64,000 nt of DNA from Chryseobacterium lacus (lineage in GTDB: Bacteria > Bacteroidota > Bacteroidia > Flavobacteriales > Weeksellaceae): positions 62,001-126,000 of the forward strand of contig NZ_QPIE01000001.1 in NCBI RefSeq assembly GCF_003336205.1. The letters are read 5' to 3'. Below the pieces are notes generated by a model, which had not been told where the DNA came from, searched no databases, and saw only the letters and a program-made list of their open reading frames with translations. The position numbers were made by a program, and so were the translations under genes. Positions 25,826 through 34,714 of the stretch are shown piece after piece; position 1 is the first letter of the stretch; each line of letters begins with the position of its first letter.

Positions 25826-25858
25826 CAAAAGTACAAAAATAAAGCCACAGATGCCAAA
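25826..25858 (-). promoter_or_regulatory. Promoter of the T9SS cargo gene (TTTG-N21-TACTTTTG)
   Basis: On the minus strand, TTTG (25858-25855) and TACTTTTG (25833-25826) are spaced by 21 bases, matching the Bacteroidota -33/-7 pattern, 31 bases before the ATG. Confidence 0.65.
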
Positions 25859-26140
25859 AGCCGTTATTAAATAATTGTTAAAAATATGACTGTCTTCAAA
25901 ATTCAGACGGTATGCACGGCGCCAACTTAATCTATTTATAATCAGAACATAATATTAATTGAAACTTAAATACATCCCATTTATCATGTACTGCATATTA
26001 CACATTTAATAAAAAAAAAGCCTGATTTATTTCATATAAAAAAGCAAGGTCTGACCGGTAATAACGTTTTTCGAAGCTTTTTGCTTCTGTACTTTTTCAC
26101 TGATATTTTCGTTACTTTTACGGTCACTTTTTGGATAGAT

Positions 26141-29100
26141 TTGAGAGTAAAATTGTTTTTTTTCCTGCTATTTGTCTTGGGCATTACGTTAGCGAATGCT
26201 CAAATCTTCACTTGGAAAAACCCCAACCTTCCGAAAGATTCTGCCAAAAAAGATTCCGTATTCGCCGCCTGGTTGGAAAAAGATGTTTTTGCAAAAGACA
26301 CGCTGGACTTTGTAAAAACCAGAAACCGCATCGTTATTGATGAAGAAGTGCTGATGAAAAATGACCGCCAGCGATTTTTAGGCGACCTGAACGCGAAAGG
26401 TTCCATAATTCGTGGAATGACTTTCGGAAACAATCAGGGATCGTCTGTTCAGAGTTCGATGGATCTGCAGATTTCGGGGAAACTTTCAAAAGATGTTTCT
26501 GTTCTGGCTTCGATTTCCGATCACAATTTGCCCATTCAGGCAGACGGTTACACCCAAACGTTGGAAGAATTTGACCGGATTTATCTTCAGCTGAACATCA
26601 AAGAAAAATCAATTCTCCGAGCCGGCCATCTGGAACTTTATGATGACAAAACCTATTTTGGCCGCTATCAGCGGAGAAGTATGGGACTTGAGTTTCAGAC
26701 GCATTTCGGCGAAAAAAATAAAACTTCCGTCGAGGTTTCTGCCGGTATTGCGCGAAGTGAATTTCACAGAATCCGCTTTCAGGGAATGGAAGGAAATCAG
26801 GGGCCGTATCGTTTGACAGGGAAAAACGGCGAACTTTTCATCACCGTTATTTCGGGTTCAGAACAGGTTTTCATTGACGGTATTCTGATGAAACGTGGGG
26901 AAAATCTGGATTATATCATCAACTACAATACGGGCGAAGTGACGTTTACCAGCTTTCGCCCCATTCTGCAGCAGAATTTCATTACCATTTCTTACAATTA
27001 CACCAACCGGAATTTCTCCCGATATCTTTTCACCGGAGGAATCCAGCATGAACGGGAACGGTTCAGAACAGGGCTGAAATGGTTTGTGGAACAGGACAAT
27101 AAAAATGCGCCTCTCGCTTTGAATTTAAGTGAAGCCGACCAGCAGATTCTGGCAAAGGCAGGAAATGATCCGGAACTCATGTATGCTCCTTCCGGAGTGG
27201 TTTCTGAATATGATGTCAACAAAATTCTGTACCGTTTGGTGGATCATCCTGCCGGAAATTATTATGAATTCTCTACGGATGCATCGCAAACTTTATATCA
27301 GGTTGCGTTCACATATTTCGGAACCAGCCGCGGCGATTATACACTGAAACAAACCACCAATAATGGCCGGGTTTTCCAATATGCAGGACCGAATTTGGGC
27401 GAATACCGCGCAGTGCGCAAATTGCCTTCGCCACAGAAATCGCATGTTTTTTCTTATAATGCAGAATATTTGCTGAAAGACGGCGTGTTAGGAACGGATT
27501 TCTCCTTCAGCAATTATGATGTCAATCTTTTTTCGTCACGGGACACGCATCAGAACTTTGGATATGCAGGGCGCATTTTCGGACATAAAACTTTCACCAA
27601 GAACAGCTGGAAAGGAACGCCCGCTTTCGAATACCAACACATCAGTTCGCAGTTTCATATTCTGGACAGAATTAACGATGTAGAGTTTTCCAGAGATTTT
27701 AATTTGCCCAATGAGTTTAATCACCGCACTCAGAACAGAATTATTTTCAGTTTTTTAAACCAATGGCAAAACCGTTCTTTTCTGAATTACCGGTTGAATT
27801 ATCTGGATGAAAGAGATGCGTACAAAGGCATAAAAAACGATCTGGATTTCGGATGGCAGAAAAACAAATTCAACACTCAGGGAAAGTTTTCTTATCTCGA
27901 TACCAAAGCAGATTTTCAGAATACCCAGTTTGTGCGGGCGAATCTGATTTCAGAATACACCGGAAAAAAAGGAAGCTGGGCCATCGGCGGAAGCATGGAA
28001 CATAACGAGAAAAAGTTCAATGAAACCCAGCTTTTTGATACCACGAGTTTCAGCTGGAAAGAACTTTTTGTTCAGAAAAAAATCGGTGATTCTGCCAGAA
28101 CCCATCTCTTGACGAGAGTTTATTTCCGTGATAATGATTCTATCCGAAACAACCGCATGGAAAACATGAACCACATTCTGGGAATCGTAGCAGAAAGCCA
28201 GCTCATTAAAACGGAACAAACCACGCTGAATGCGCTGATTCATTACCGGAAGTTTTATTATCAGGATGATTTGTTGGCATCCAATCTGAATAATGATTTT
28301 GTGGTCGGAAATATTCTTTACAATCAGCAGCTTTTCCGCAACGGAATGCGTTTGCAGGCCTTTTATGAATTAGGAAACGGCCAGGAAGCGCAGCGCGAAT
28401 TTCAATATGTAAAAGTGGCGGACGGCCAGGGAATTTACAAGTGGACCGATTATAACGGCGACGGCATTCAGCAGCTGGACGAATTTGAAATTGCAGAATA
28501 TGCCGATCTCGCACAGTACATCCGCGTGTACACCAACTCGGTGCGCTACATTCCTTCCAATAAAAATAAACTTCAGATTGCGCTTTTTGTGAATCCATCC
28601 ATTATTTTAAATTCCGAAAACAGCTTCCTGAAACGCTGGAATTTCAATTTCTCACTCAATTCTCAAAATTCTTATTTCAAAGAAGACAAAGTCGTCGTGT
28701 GGAATCCTTTTGAAAAAAACAGCAATCAGATTCTAAAAAACCAGAACCTTCTGGCTTCCGCACAGTTTAATCCGACCGAGAAATCCGGCTGGAACGGAAA
28801 TTACCGTTTTATTGCCAACAATAATATTATTAATGCCAATGCGAGCAACGAAGAACGCGACCAGGAATCGCATTTTCTGAATATCGGGTATTGGTTCAAC
28901 ACTGATTTTCGGGTAGATTGGGAAAACTCCGTTCATCACATTCAGAATTCATCACAAATATTCAAAACCCGAGATTTCATTCTCAATAATATTGAAACCA
29001 AACCCAAAGCCACGTATAAATTCTCGGAAACCATACAGGCAGAACTCTCTTCTGCTTTCCGCCAAAAGAAAAGAACCGACGGCGAAGAAATGCTGAAAAC

Positions 29101-29374
29101 CTTCGATATCACCGGGGCGCTGCAGTGGGATTATAAGAAAACTTCTGTCCGTGGTAATTTTTCCTTCATCAATAATGATTTTACCGGAAATAATTTTTCA
29201 CTGGTCGGAAACCAGATGCTGGACGGACTGAAACCGGGTAAAAATCAGGTCTGGAGTTTATTTATTCAACAAGCTTTGAACAGTTTCATTATGCTGAACG
29301 TGAATTATGAAGGCCGTAATTCCGGCGAAAGAACGATTCATATCGGAAGCATGCAGGTGAAAGCAAGTTTCTGA
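26141..29374 (+). CDS. Very large outer-membrane protein of unknown function
   Basis: About 1077 residues. TTG at 26141 opens a signal peptide, RVKLFFFLLFVLGITLANAQ; there is no nearby in-frame ATG, and a TTG 60 bases upstream would precede the signal. Early conserved text includes KGSIIRGMTFGNNQGSSVQS, SMDLQISGKLSKDVSVLASI and ERFRTGLKW. The rest is long runs of alternating Tyr/Phe/Asn-rich strands, ending SMQVKASF with a terminal aromatic residue. This is the layout of a big Bacteroidota surface barrel, with a small soluble region near 230-400. I do not recognise a named family. A plausible role is outer-membrane assembly or surface architecture, but that is a guess. Confidence 0.7.
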   Translation: MRVKLFFFLLFVLGITLANAQIFTWKNPNLPKDSAKKDSVFAAWLEKDVFAKDTLDFVKTRNRIVIDEEVLMKNDRQRFLGDLNAKGSIIRGMTFGNNQGSSVQSSMDLQISGKLSKDVSVLASISDHNLPIQADGYTQTLEEFDRIYLQLNIKEKSILRAGHLELYDDKTYFGRYQRRSMGLEFQTHFGEKNKTSVEVSAGIARSEFHRIRFQGMEGNQGPYRLTGKNGELFITVISGSEQVFIDGILMKRGENLDYIINYNTGEVTFTSFRPILQQNFITISYNYTNRNFSRYLFTGGIQHERERFRTGLKWFVEQDNKNAPLALNLSEADQQILAKAGNDPELMYAPSGVVSEYDVNKILYRLVDHPAGNYYEFSTDASQTLYQVAFTYFGTSRGDYTLKQTTNNGRVFQYAGPNLGEYRAVRKLPSPQKSHVFSYNAEYLLKDGVLGTDFSFSNYDVNLFSSRDTHQNFGYAGRIFGHKTFTKNSWKGTPAFEYQHISSQFHILDRINDVEFSRDFNLPNEFNHRTQNRIIFSFLNQWQNRSFLNYRLNYLDERDAYKGIKNDLDFGWQKNKFNTQGKFSYLDTKADFQNTQFVRANLISEYTGKKGSWAIGGSMEHNEKKFNETQLFDTTSFSWKELFVQKKIGDSARTHLLTRVYFRDNDSIRNNRMENMNHILGIVAESQLIKTEQTTLNALIHYRKFYYQDDLLASNLNNDFVVGNILYNQQLFRNGMRLQAFYELGNGQEAQREFQYVKVADGQGIYKWTDYNGDGIQQLDEFEIAEYADLAQYIRVYTNSVRYIPSNKNKLQIALFVNPSIILNSENSFLKRWNFNFSLNSQNSYFKEDKVVVWNPFEKNSNQILKNQNLLASAQFNPTEKSGWNGNYRFIANNNIINANASNEERDQESHFLNIGYWFNTDFRVDWENSVHHIQNSSQIFKTRDFILNNIETKPKATYKFSETIQAELSSAFRQKKRTDGEEMLKTFDITGALQWDYKKTSVRGNFSFINNDFTGNNFSLVGNQMLDGLKPGKNQVWSLFIQQALNSFIMLNVNYEGRNSGERTIHIGSMQVKASF

Positions 29375-29427
29375 AAAAAACCAACTTGATCTGTCTAAAA
29401 AAGCTTTATCTTAGATTTAAGTTTTAA

Positions 29428-30726
29428 ATGCACCAGATGAACAAAAAATTACTCTTTATCTTAACGTTATTCACTTCTTTTTTTGCGTTCAGCCAAAAGT
29501 TTGACACAGCAGATCACGCTCAGCGCAAAGCATTTCTTGCAGATTATCAATTGATCAATAAAAATTACGAGCAGTACATTAAATCTAAATATCCCAGCGA
29601 TATCGCCAAGGATCTGGTGAAAAGTTATTCTGTATTTCAAACAGCTTTCAAAAAAGAAGTTCAGGATCGGAATTACTATACAAAATCGATTTTCAACGCC
29701 TATATCGAAGGCCTCGTAGCAAAACTCCGGGTTTACAATTCCAATATTCCATCCAATTTAAAAATTTTAATTGCAAAAGATAACGTTCCGAATGCTTTTA
29801 TGACAGGCGACGGGATTTTAGTAGTGAACATGGGCCTGTTTATGTGGATGGAAAATGAAGACCAGTTGATGGCTATTTTGGGACATGAAATTGCCCATAA
29901 TTTACTTCATCATTCGATTGAATGGCAGGCGAAAGGATTAATCGCGACTAAAAATTCTAAAGAAAAAATTTCAGCCATCAAAAAATCCAAAACCGGAAAA
30001 AGCGAAAAAGCATTCCAGTTATTTCGTGACCTGGCTTATACCACCAGCACCGAAAGAAGAAAAAATGAAATTCAGGCAGATTCTTTAGGTTATATCATTT
30101 ACAGAAACCACAACAAAAAAGTAAGAGAATATACCAAAGCACTGCGAAATCTGGAAGAGTTCGATACCATTTCACCCACCGTAGTTCAGAAGGAAACGTA
30201 CAGAGAACTGTTTGATTTGCCACAGGCTCCGTTTCAGGACAAATGGATGAAAATGGAAGATTTTTCTGCGTATAATTATCATCAGTTTAAAACCAAACTG
30301 GACAAAGACTCCTTATCGAGCCATCCTGAAATTGTGGATCGTTTGAATTTCTTACAAACAAAATTTCATGAGTTAAAAGGTGAAAATACAAAAGCAGAAG
30401 AACCTTCTGAAGGATTTTTACATCTCAGATCCATTGCAATAAATGAAATTCACCCTAACCTGTTTCACAACGAAAATTATGGCGAAGGCGTGTATGTAGC
30501 CATGCAGTTTCTGCAGGACAAGAGAGATACAACCTACCATTCACAATGGCTGGGGAAATATTTTGATAAGATGGTTGAAGCACGGAAAACCTACAGACTT
30601 AACCGTTATTTAGACACCATAGATCCTAAAAATCAAAGCGAGAGTTACCAACAATTTCTCAGTTTTATGTGGAATTTAAGCCTTACTGATTTGCAGAAAA
30701 TCGCCGATTATTATAGGAAGGGTTAA
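29428..30726 (+). CDS. M48 family metalloprotease
   Basis: A 432-residue zinc protease with a signal peptide (MNKKLLFILTLFTSFFAFSQ, from the ATG at 29437). His153-Glu-Ile-Ala-His157 in LGHEIAHNLLHHS is the zinc motif, and ERRKNEIQADSLGYII supplies the third ligand, in the BepA/LoiP pattern. The upstream block NAFMTGDGILVVNMGLFMWM is also typical. The ~200 C-terminal residues are helical and not recognised. It is predicted to be periplasmic, perhaps for envelope quality control. Confidence 0.88.
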   Translation: MHQMNKKLLFILTLFTSFFAFSQKFDTADHAQRKAFLADYQLINKNYEQYIKSKYPSDIAKDLVKSYSVFQTAFKKEVQDRNYYTKSIFNAYIEGLVAKLRVYNSNIPSNLKILIAKDNVPNAFMTGDGILVVNMGLFMWMENEDQLMAILGHEIAHNLLHHSIEWQAKGLIATKNSKEKISAIKKSKTGKSEKAFQLFRDLAYTTSTERRKNEIQADSLGYIIYRNHNKKVREYTKALRNLEEFDTISPTVVQKETYRELFDLPQAPFQDKWMKMEDFSAYNYHQFKTKLDKDSLSSHPEIVDRLNFLQTKFHELKGENTKAEEPSEGFLHLRSIAINEIHPNLFHNENYGEGVYVAMQFLQDKRDTTYHSQWLGKYFDKMVEARKTYRLNRYLDTIDPKNQSESYQQFLSFMWNLSLTDLQKIADYYRKG

Positions 30727-30765
30727 TGGTTTCAGTTAAATTCAACGATAATTTGTTTCATACTA

Positions 30766-30840
30766 ATGGAACTTTTGTTTCGTCAGCATGAAATTTTTGT
30801 TTCGTCCTTATGAAACTTTTGTTTCGTCTTATGAAAAATG
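30766..30840. repeat. Short tandem repeats with internal dyads
   Basis: Three units of 21-22 bases with consensus ATGAAACTTTTGTTTCGTC plus 2-3 variable bases, starting at 30766, 30788 and 30810, then a partial fourth ATGAAAAATG. Each unit contains GAAAC...GTTTC, a small inverted repeat. It lies in the 200-base gap between convergent genes. Confidence 0.8.
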
Positions 30841-30893
30841 TGGTTTTGCACTAACGAAATTTTGAGCTATCCAGTACCTCCCCGGAGAAAAAA

Positions 30894-30925
30894 GCAACCG
30901 CCTATTCAAAGACGGTTGCGTTTTA
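30894..30925. terminator. Bidirectional terminator
   Basis: Stem GCAACCG/CGGTTGC (30894-30900 and 30913-30919). A-rich sequence precedes it and T-rich sequence follows it. It ends the hypothetical gene on the minus strand and possibly the M48 gene. Confidence 0.8.
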
Positions 30926-30926
30926 T

Positions 30927-32462
30927 TTAGAAATTCAGTCGTTCGAGCCGGACCTGGTTGTATTTATCTTTTTCGTTGCTTTCCTGAAAAAGAATATACC
31001 CATCTTTGGCTACATACGGCAGCATAAAATAATCTCCTTTGGAAGAAATCTGAATAGTTTCCTGCTTAAACTGATTATTTACCACAGAATTGATAAACAA
31101 ATTCCATTGTTTCTTTCTCGTTTCGTTATCCTTTACATAGTCTCTGAAAAAGAAAACCACATCATTTCCATCATTAATGTACTGTGAAAACAAATAATCA
31201 GTGGTAGAAAATCTCGTTTTCTCTTTATCGAAAATTTTCACGCCCGGTTTGAAATTGTGATCGGTGAAAATATAGACCATATCGGTTGTTTTCTGGCTGG
31301 AATACTGTCCGGCTGGTTTATATTTCTCCAGCAATACCCCAACGGAACCGTTTTTTAAAATAAAGATATCGCGCGGATCCAGGAAATATCCCTTTTCCAC
31401 TCCGCCATCATCGCTTAATTTAGGAATAAAACTTTTCAAACTTTCATAGGTAATGGTTTTCGCATCAACCTTGTAGGTGTTTTTATCTACCATTAATCTT
31501 GCAAATCCTGCATACCTGCTTTTGTCTGTAAGATTTCTTCCGACCAGAACAATTTTATCGTCAAAGCTTTTAGAATTATCAATGGTGCCATAACTATACG
31601 TCTGGAAGCGTGTGATATTGTCCAGGGTGGTATCATTCAGTCCCGTGATTTTAGATTGGTGAAGTACTTTTCCGGTTTTCATATCCAGAACCAAAAGCTG
31701 AAAAGTATTGACTTTATTATTGACATTTTGTAAAATTCCAAAGATTTTATTTTCATCTTTGTCGAGAAGCGAAAAGTACTCTTTCACCTTTTTATCGCCG
31801 TTGGTATTATAGGAAAACCTCCAGACTTCCTTTTTGTTTTCGTCAAATCTGATCAGGTTATTACCGTTGGAATAGTTTCCATAATCTTTATACTCTACTA
31901 CCAGAAAGCCTCCTTCTTTAATCTCATAAACTCCGGAACGGTAATTATACCCTTTTGATTTTCTCTCGCTTCTGTCTTCTGCTCTTTCTGCTTTTGCGGT
32001 TTTGGAATAATCTGTTAATTTAAAAACGCCTTCATCATACTCGAAATAATCTTTATCGGTAATGGAGTTTTTTTGAATGTCGATTTCTTTTGTTCTTGGA
32101 TAAGTTATTCTGGAAGAATGCATGACCGCGGCTAAACCAAAAGTACCCATCGTGGGGGTCAGAATAATTTTGTTTCTGAAATCCAGATAGGGCGTATAAC
32201 CATCCACCTGGCGTTCTCCTGTAAATTCTTTGTTGGCTACCGGATTCAAATTTTTGTCCAGGAAAACGTACTCAAACCTCACCTTGTCATCAGCCGTTTT
32301 ACCATAATCGTAAATACCCACATAACCATAAACGGATTGTTTCTGATCATAAACAGCAGTGAAATTTTTCAGTTTTCCATTGGCTAATTTGGCCAAATCC
32401 TGAGATTGCGTAAATCCGAGCGTACTTAATCCCGCCAGCAAAAATGTGTAGATTCTCTTCAT
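30927..32462 (-). CDS. Secreted hypothetical protein
   Basis: A 511-residue protein with signal peptide MKRIYTFLLAGLSTLGFTQ. The mature part is beta-rich with repeated strand-turn patterns (for example YGYVGIYDYGKTADDKVRFE, VLLEKYKPAGQ, VYIFTDHNFKPG) and looks like a propeller-type or WD-like fold; no catalytic motif is visible. It starts at a clear ATG with its signal peptide in place. No family name can be given with confidence. It is single and transcribed convergently to the M48 gene. Confidence 0.7.
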   Translation of the reverse strand: MKRIYTFLLAGLSTLGFTQSQDLAKLANGKLKNFTAVYDQKQSVYGYVGIYDYGKTADDKVRFEYVFLDKNLNPVANKEFTGERQVDGYTPYLDFRNKIILTPTMGTFGLAAVMHSSRITYPRTKEIDIQKNSITDKDYFEYDEGVFKLTDYSKTAKAERAEDRSERKSKGYNYRSGVYEIKEGGFLVVEYKDYGNYSNGNNLIRFDENKKEVWRFSYNTNGDKKVKEYFSLLDKDENKIFGILQNVNNKVNTFQLLVLDMKTGKVLHQSKITGLNDTTLDNITRFQTYSYGTIDNSKSFDDKIVLVGRNLTDKSRYAGFARLMVDKNTYKVDAKTITYESLKSFIPKLSDDGGVEKGYFLDPRDIFILKNGSVGVLLEKYKPAGQYSSQKTTDMVYIFTDHNFKPGVKIFDKEKTRFSTTDYLFSQYINDGNDVVFFFRDYVKDNETRKKQWNLFINSVVNNQFKQETIQISSKGDYFMLPYVAKDGYILFQESNEKDKYNQVRLERLNF

Positions 32463-32525
32463 GTTTTAAAATTATTGTTCTTGAAACAAATATAAAAAGA
32501 CTTTACAGTTTTGCAACATTTATTT

Positions 32526-32559
32526 TTTGAGATAAAATATTTCATAAACCTTATCTTTG
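32526..32559 (+). promoter_or_regulatory. Promoter of dus (TTTG-N22-TATCTTTG)
   Basis: TTTG at 32526-32529 and TATCTTTG at 32552-32559 are separated by 22 bases. The -7 box ends 4 bases before the ATG, so the transcript would start at or next to the start codon. Confidence 0.6.
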
Positions 32560-32563
32560 CGGA

Positions 32564-33562
32564 ATGTTAAAAATCGGCAATATTTCCCTTCCCGAATTTC
32601 CATTATTGCTTGCTCCGATGGAGGACGTGAGCGATCCGCCCTTTCGCCGGCTGTGCAAAATGCACGGTGCAGATCTTATGTATTCCGAATTTATTTCTTC
32701 GGAAGGATTGATCCGGGACGCCATTAAATCCCGTAAAAAGCTGGATATTTTCGATTATGAAAGACCTGTTGGTATTCAGATTTTCGGTGGCGATGAGGAA
32801 GCAATGGCGTTGTCTGCAAAAATTGTGGAAACTGTTGAGCCCGATTTGGTGGACATCAATTTTGGCTGTCCCGTAAAAAAAGTAGTCTGCAAAGGTGCTG
32901 GCGCTGGTGTTTTAAAAGATATTGATTTAATGGTTCGCCTTACCAAAGCCGTGGTGCGTTCTACACATCTTCCCGTTACCGTCAAAACCAGGCTGGGCTG
33001 GGACAATGCCAGCATCAATATTGACGAAGTAGCCGAAAGACTTCAGGAAACCGGAATAAAAGCGCTGACTATTCATGCCAGAACAAGAGCCCAAATGTAT
33101 AAAGGCCACGCCGACTGGGAACATATTTCGAGGATAAAACAAAATCCCAATATTGAGATTCCCATTTTCGGCAACGGCGACATTGATTCTCCGGAAAAAG
33201 CACTGGAATATAAAGGTAAATATGCCTGCGACGGCATGATGATTGGCCGTGCTGCGATTGGATATCCCTGGATTTTCAATGAAATAAAACATTTTTTTGA
33301 AACCGGAACCCTGCTCAGAAAACCCACTATTTCAGAAAGGCTGGAAGCGGTTCGCCAACATGCAGAATGGAGTGCAGAATGGAAAGGCGAAAAAACCGGG
33401 CTTCTGGAAATGCGACAGCATTACAGCAATTATTTTAGAGGAATCCCTCATTTCAAAGATTTCAAAAGACGTTTTCTGGAAGTCTTCACGCTCATCGAAA
33501 TGGAAGGTTTGATTGCAGAAACCGCCGCTTTTTATCAGGAAAACGAATTCTCGGAAAGATAA
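32564..33562 (+). CDS. dusB: tRNA-dihydrouridine synthase
   Basis: A 332-residue FMN-dependent TIM-barrel enzyme that reduces uridines in tRNA D-loops. LLLAPMEDVSDPPFRRLCKM opens the barrel. NFGCPVKKVVCKGAGAGVL holds the conserved Cys102 and the catalytic Cys109. LTIHARTRAQMYKGHADWEH and FGNGDIDSPEKALEY bind FMN and substrate, and GMMIGRAAIGYPWIF precedes the C-terminal helical domain. DusB type is most likely in this phylum, but the subtype is an inference. The message may be leaderless. Confidence 0.9.
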   Translation: MLKIGNISLPEFPLLLAPMEDVSDPPFRRLCKMHGADLMYSEFISSEGLIRDAIKSRKKLDIFDYERPVGIQIFGGDEEAMALSAKIVETVEPDLVDINFGCPVKKVVCKGAGAGVLKDIDLMVRLTKAVVRSTHLPVTVKTRLGWDNASINIDEVAERLQETGIKALTIHARTRAQMYKGHADWEHISRIKQNPNIEIPIFGNGDIDSPEKALEYKGKYACDGMMIGRAAIGYPWIFNEIKHFFETGTLLRKPTISERLEAVRQHAEWSAEWKGEKTGLLEMRQHYSNYFRGIPHFKDFKRRFLEVFTLIEMEGLIAETAAFYQENEFSER

Positions 33563-33563
33563 A

Positions 33564-33590
33564 AACCACAGCTTCCGACTGTGGTTTCGT
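33564..33590. terminator. Terminator between dus and deoC
   Basis: Stem AACCACAG/CTGTGGTT with a 7-base loop (33564-33586). The minus strand is followed by five T; the plus-strand T-run is weak. Confidence 0.7.
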
Positions 33591-33618
33591 GTATTTTATA
33601 AGGAATAGACTCGGGGAA

Positions 33619-34359
33619 TTAATAATTACCTTCCGCTTCTTTATTACTGATCAGTGCTTTCGCTGAGGAAGTTCCGATGCGCTGTACGCCCATGGAAATC
33701 ATTTTTTCGGCATCTTCCGGAGTACGGACACCGCCGGCAGCTTTCACGGGAAGTTTCCCTGCATGATCCAGCATAATCCTGATGGCTTCAAAAGTGGCTC
33801 CGTTAGGTTTTCCGCCTTGGGTTTTATAAAAACCTGTGGAGGATTTCACAAAAACCATATTTTCTTTTCCTGGGAAATTTTCTGTGATCCAACTGGAAAT
33901 GTTTTTGGTAATCTCAGCAATCTGCTCATCATTTAAAGCCGCGATTTCAATAATCCATTTGGCGATCTTACCGTGATTCAGGCAAAGTTGGGTCGCTTCG
34001 ATGACTTCATTTTTCACCAGTTCCAGATTTCCTTTCTGAAATTCAGTATAATTCAGCACAAAATCCAGTTCATCTGCACCGTCCTGAATGGCTTTTCGTG
34101 CTTCAGAAAGTTTTTCTTCGGTGGAATACGTTCCTTCATGAAAGCCAATAACGGTTCCCACTTTTACCTCTGTTTTTTTATCAGCAAGATATTCCCGGAC
34201 CTGTTTCACATAATCCGGACGAATCATGACAGCAAAAATTTTGTTTTCGATGGCTTCATCGGTCAGTTTCAAAACGGTGTGTAACGTTTCTTCTTCGGAC
34301 AAACCAGATTGCTCAGGCGTTTTCAGATACGTAGAATCCAGATAACGGTTAATTTCCAT
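33619..34359 (-). CDS. deoC: Deoxyribose-phosphate aldolase
   Basis: A 246-residue class I aldolase splitting 2-deoxyribose 5-phosphate into acetaldehyde and glyceraldehyde 3-phosphate. Schiff-base lysine lies in VFVKSSTGFYK. Other blocks are EVKVGTVIGFHEG, DELDFVLNY, KWIIEIAALNDEQI and AAGGVRTPEDA. The frame extends 27 codons upstream into ferredoxin sequence, but MEINRYLDSTYLKTPEQS is the family start. It is the last gene of a three-gene minus-strand operon, 17 bases after the ferredoxin gene. Confidence 0.93.
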   Translation of the reverse strand: MEINRYLDSTYLKTPEQSGLSEEETLHTVLKLTDEAIENKIFAVMIRPDYVKQVREYLADKKTEVKVGTVIGFHEGTYSTEEKLSEARKAIQDGADELDFVLNYTEFQKGNLELVKNEVIEATQLCLNHGKIAKWIIEIAALNDEQIAEITKNISSWITENFPGKENMVFVKSSTGFYKTQGGKPNGATFEAIRIMLDHAGKLPVKAAGGVRTPEDAEKMISMGVQRIGTSSAKALISNKEAEGNY

Positions 34360-34376
34360 GCTGTGATTTTTTAAAA

Positions 34377-34709
34377 TTAAGGATAAGGAGCTATTTCCAC
34401 TTCGAGGCCTTCGATGTCTTCGGTAATATGAATCTGACAACCCAATCTTGAATTGTCACGGGTATGAAAAGCTTCACCCAGCATCGCATCTTCTTCATCG
34501 CCCATTTCGGTCAGGTTTTCAGCACCGCTCACGACATACACCTGGCAAGACGCGCACATGGCCATTCCGCCACAAACCCCGATGGTTCCTTCTTCCGCCA
34601 GTTCATAAGCGCGGATGACTTCCATCAGATTCATCGACATGTCCGTAGGTGCGGCTATTTCATGCAATACGCCTTCCCTGTCTTTTATTTTAACTGTAAT
34701 GTCTGACAT
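34377..34709 (-). CDS. [2Fe-2S] ferredoxin, adrenodoxin type
   Basis: A 110-residue ferredoxin. Cys46, Cys52, Cys55 and Cys91 follow C-x5-C-x2-C-x35-C, the vertebrate/ISC-type [2Fe-2S] spacing; residues GVCGGMAMCASCQVYV hold three of them. It lies 5 bases downstream of a ferredoxin-NADP reductase gene and 17 bases upstream of deoC. It is likely the electron carrier of that reductase. Confidence 0.9.
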   Translation of the reverse strand: MSDITVKIKDREGVLHEIAAPTDMSMNLMEVIRAYELAEEGTIGVCGGMAMCASCQVYVVSGAENLTEMGDEEDAMLGEAFHTRDNSRLGCQIHITEDIEGLEVEIAPYP

Positions 34710-34714
34710 AAAAA

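Noticed and set aside
30766-30840. Possible CRISPR array
   Set aside because: Units follow each other with no spacers of regular length, there are only three, and no cas genes are nearby.
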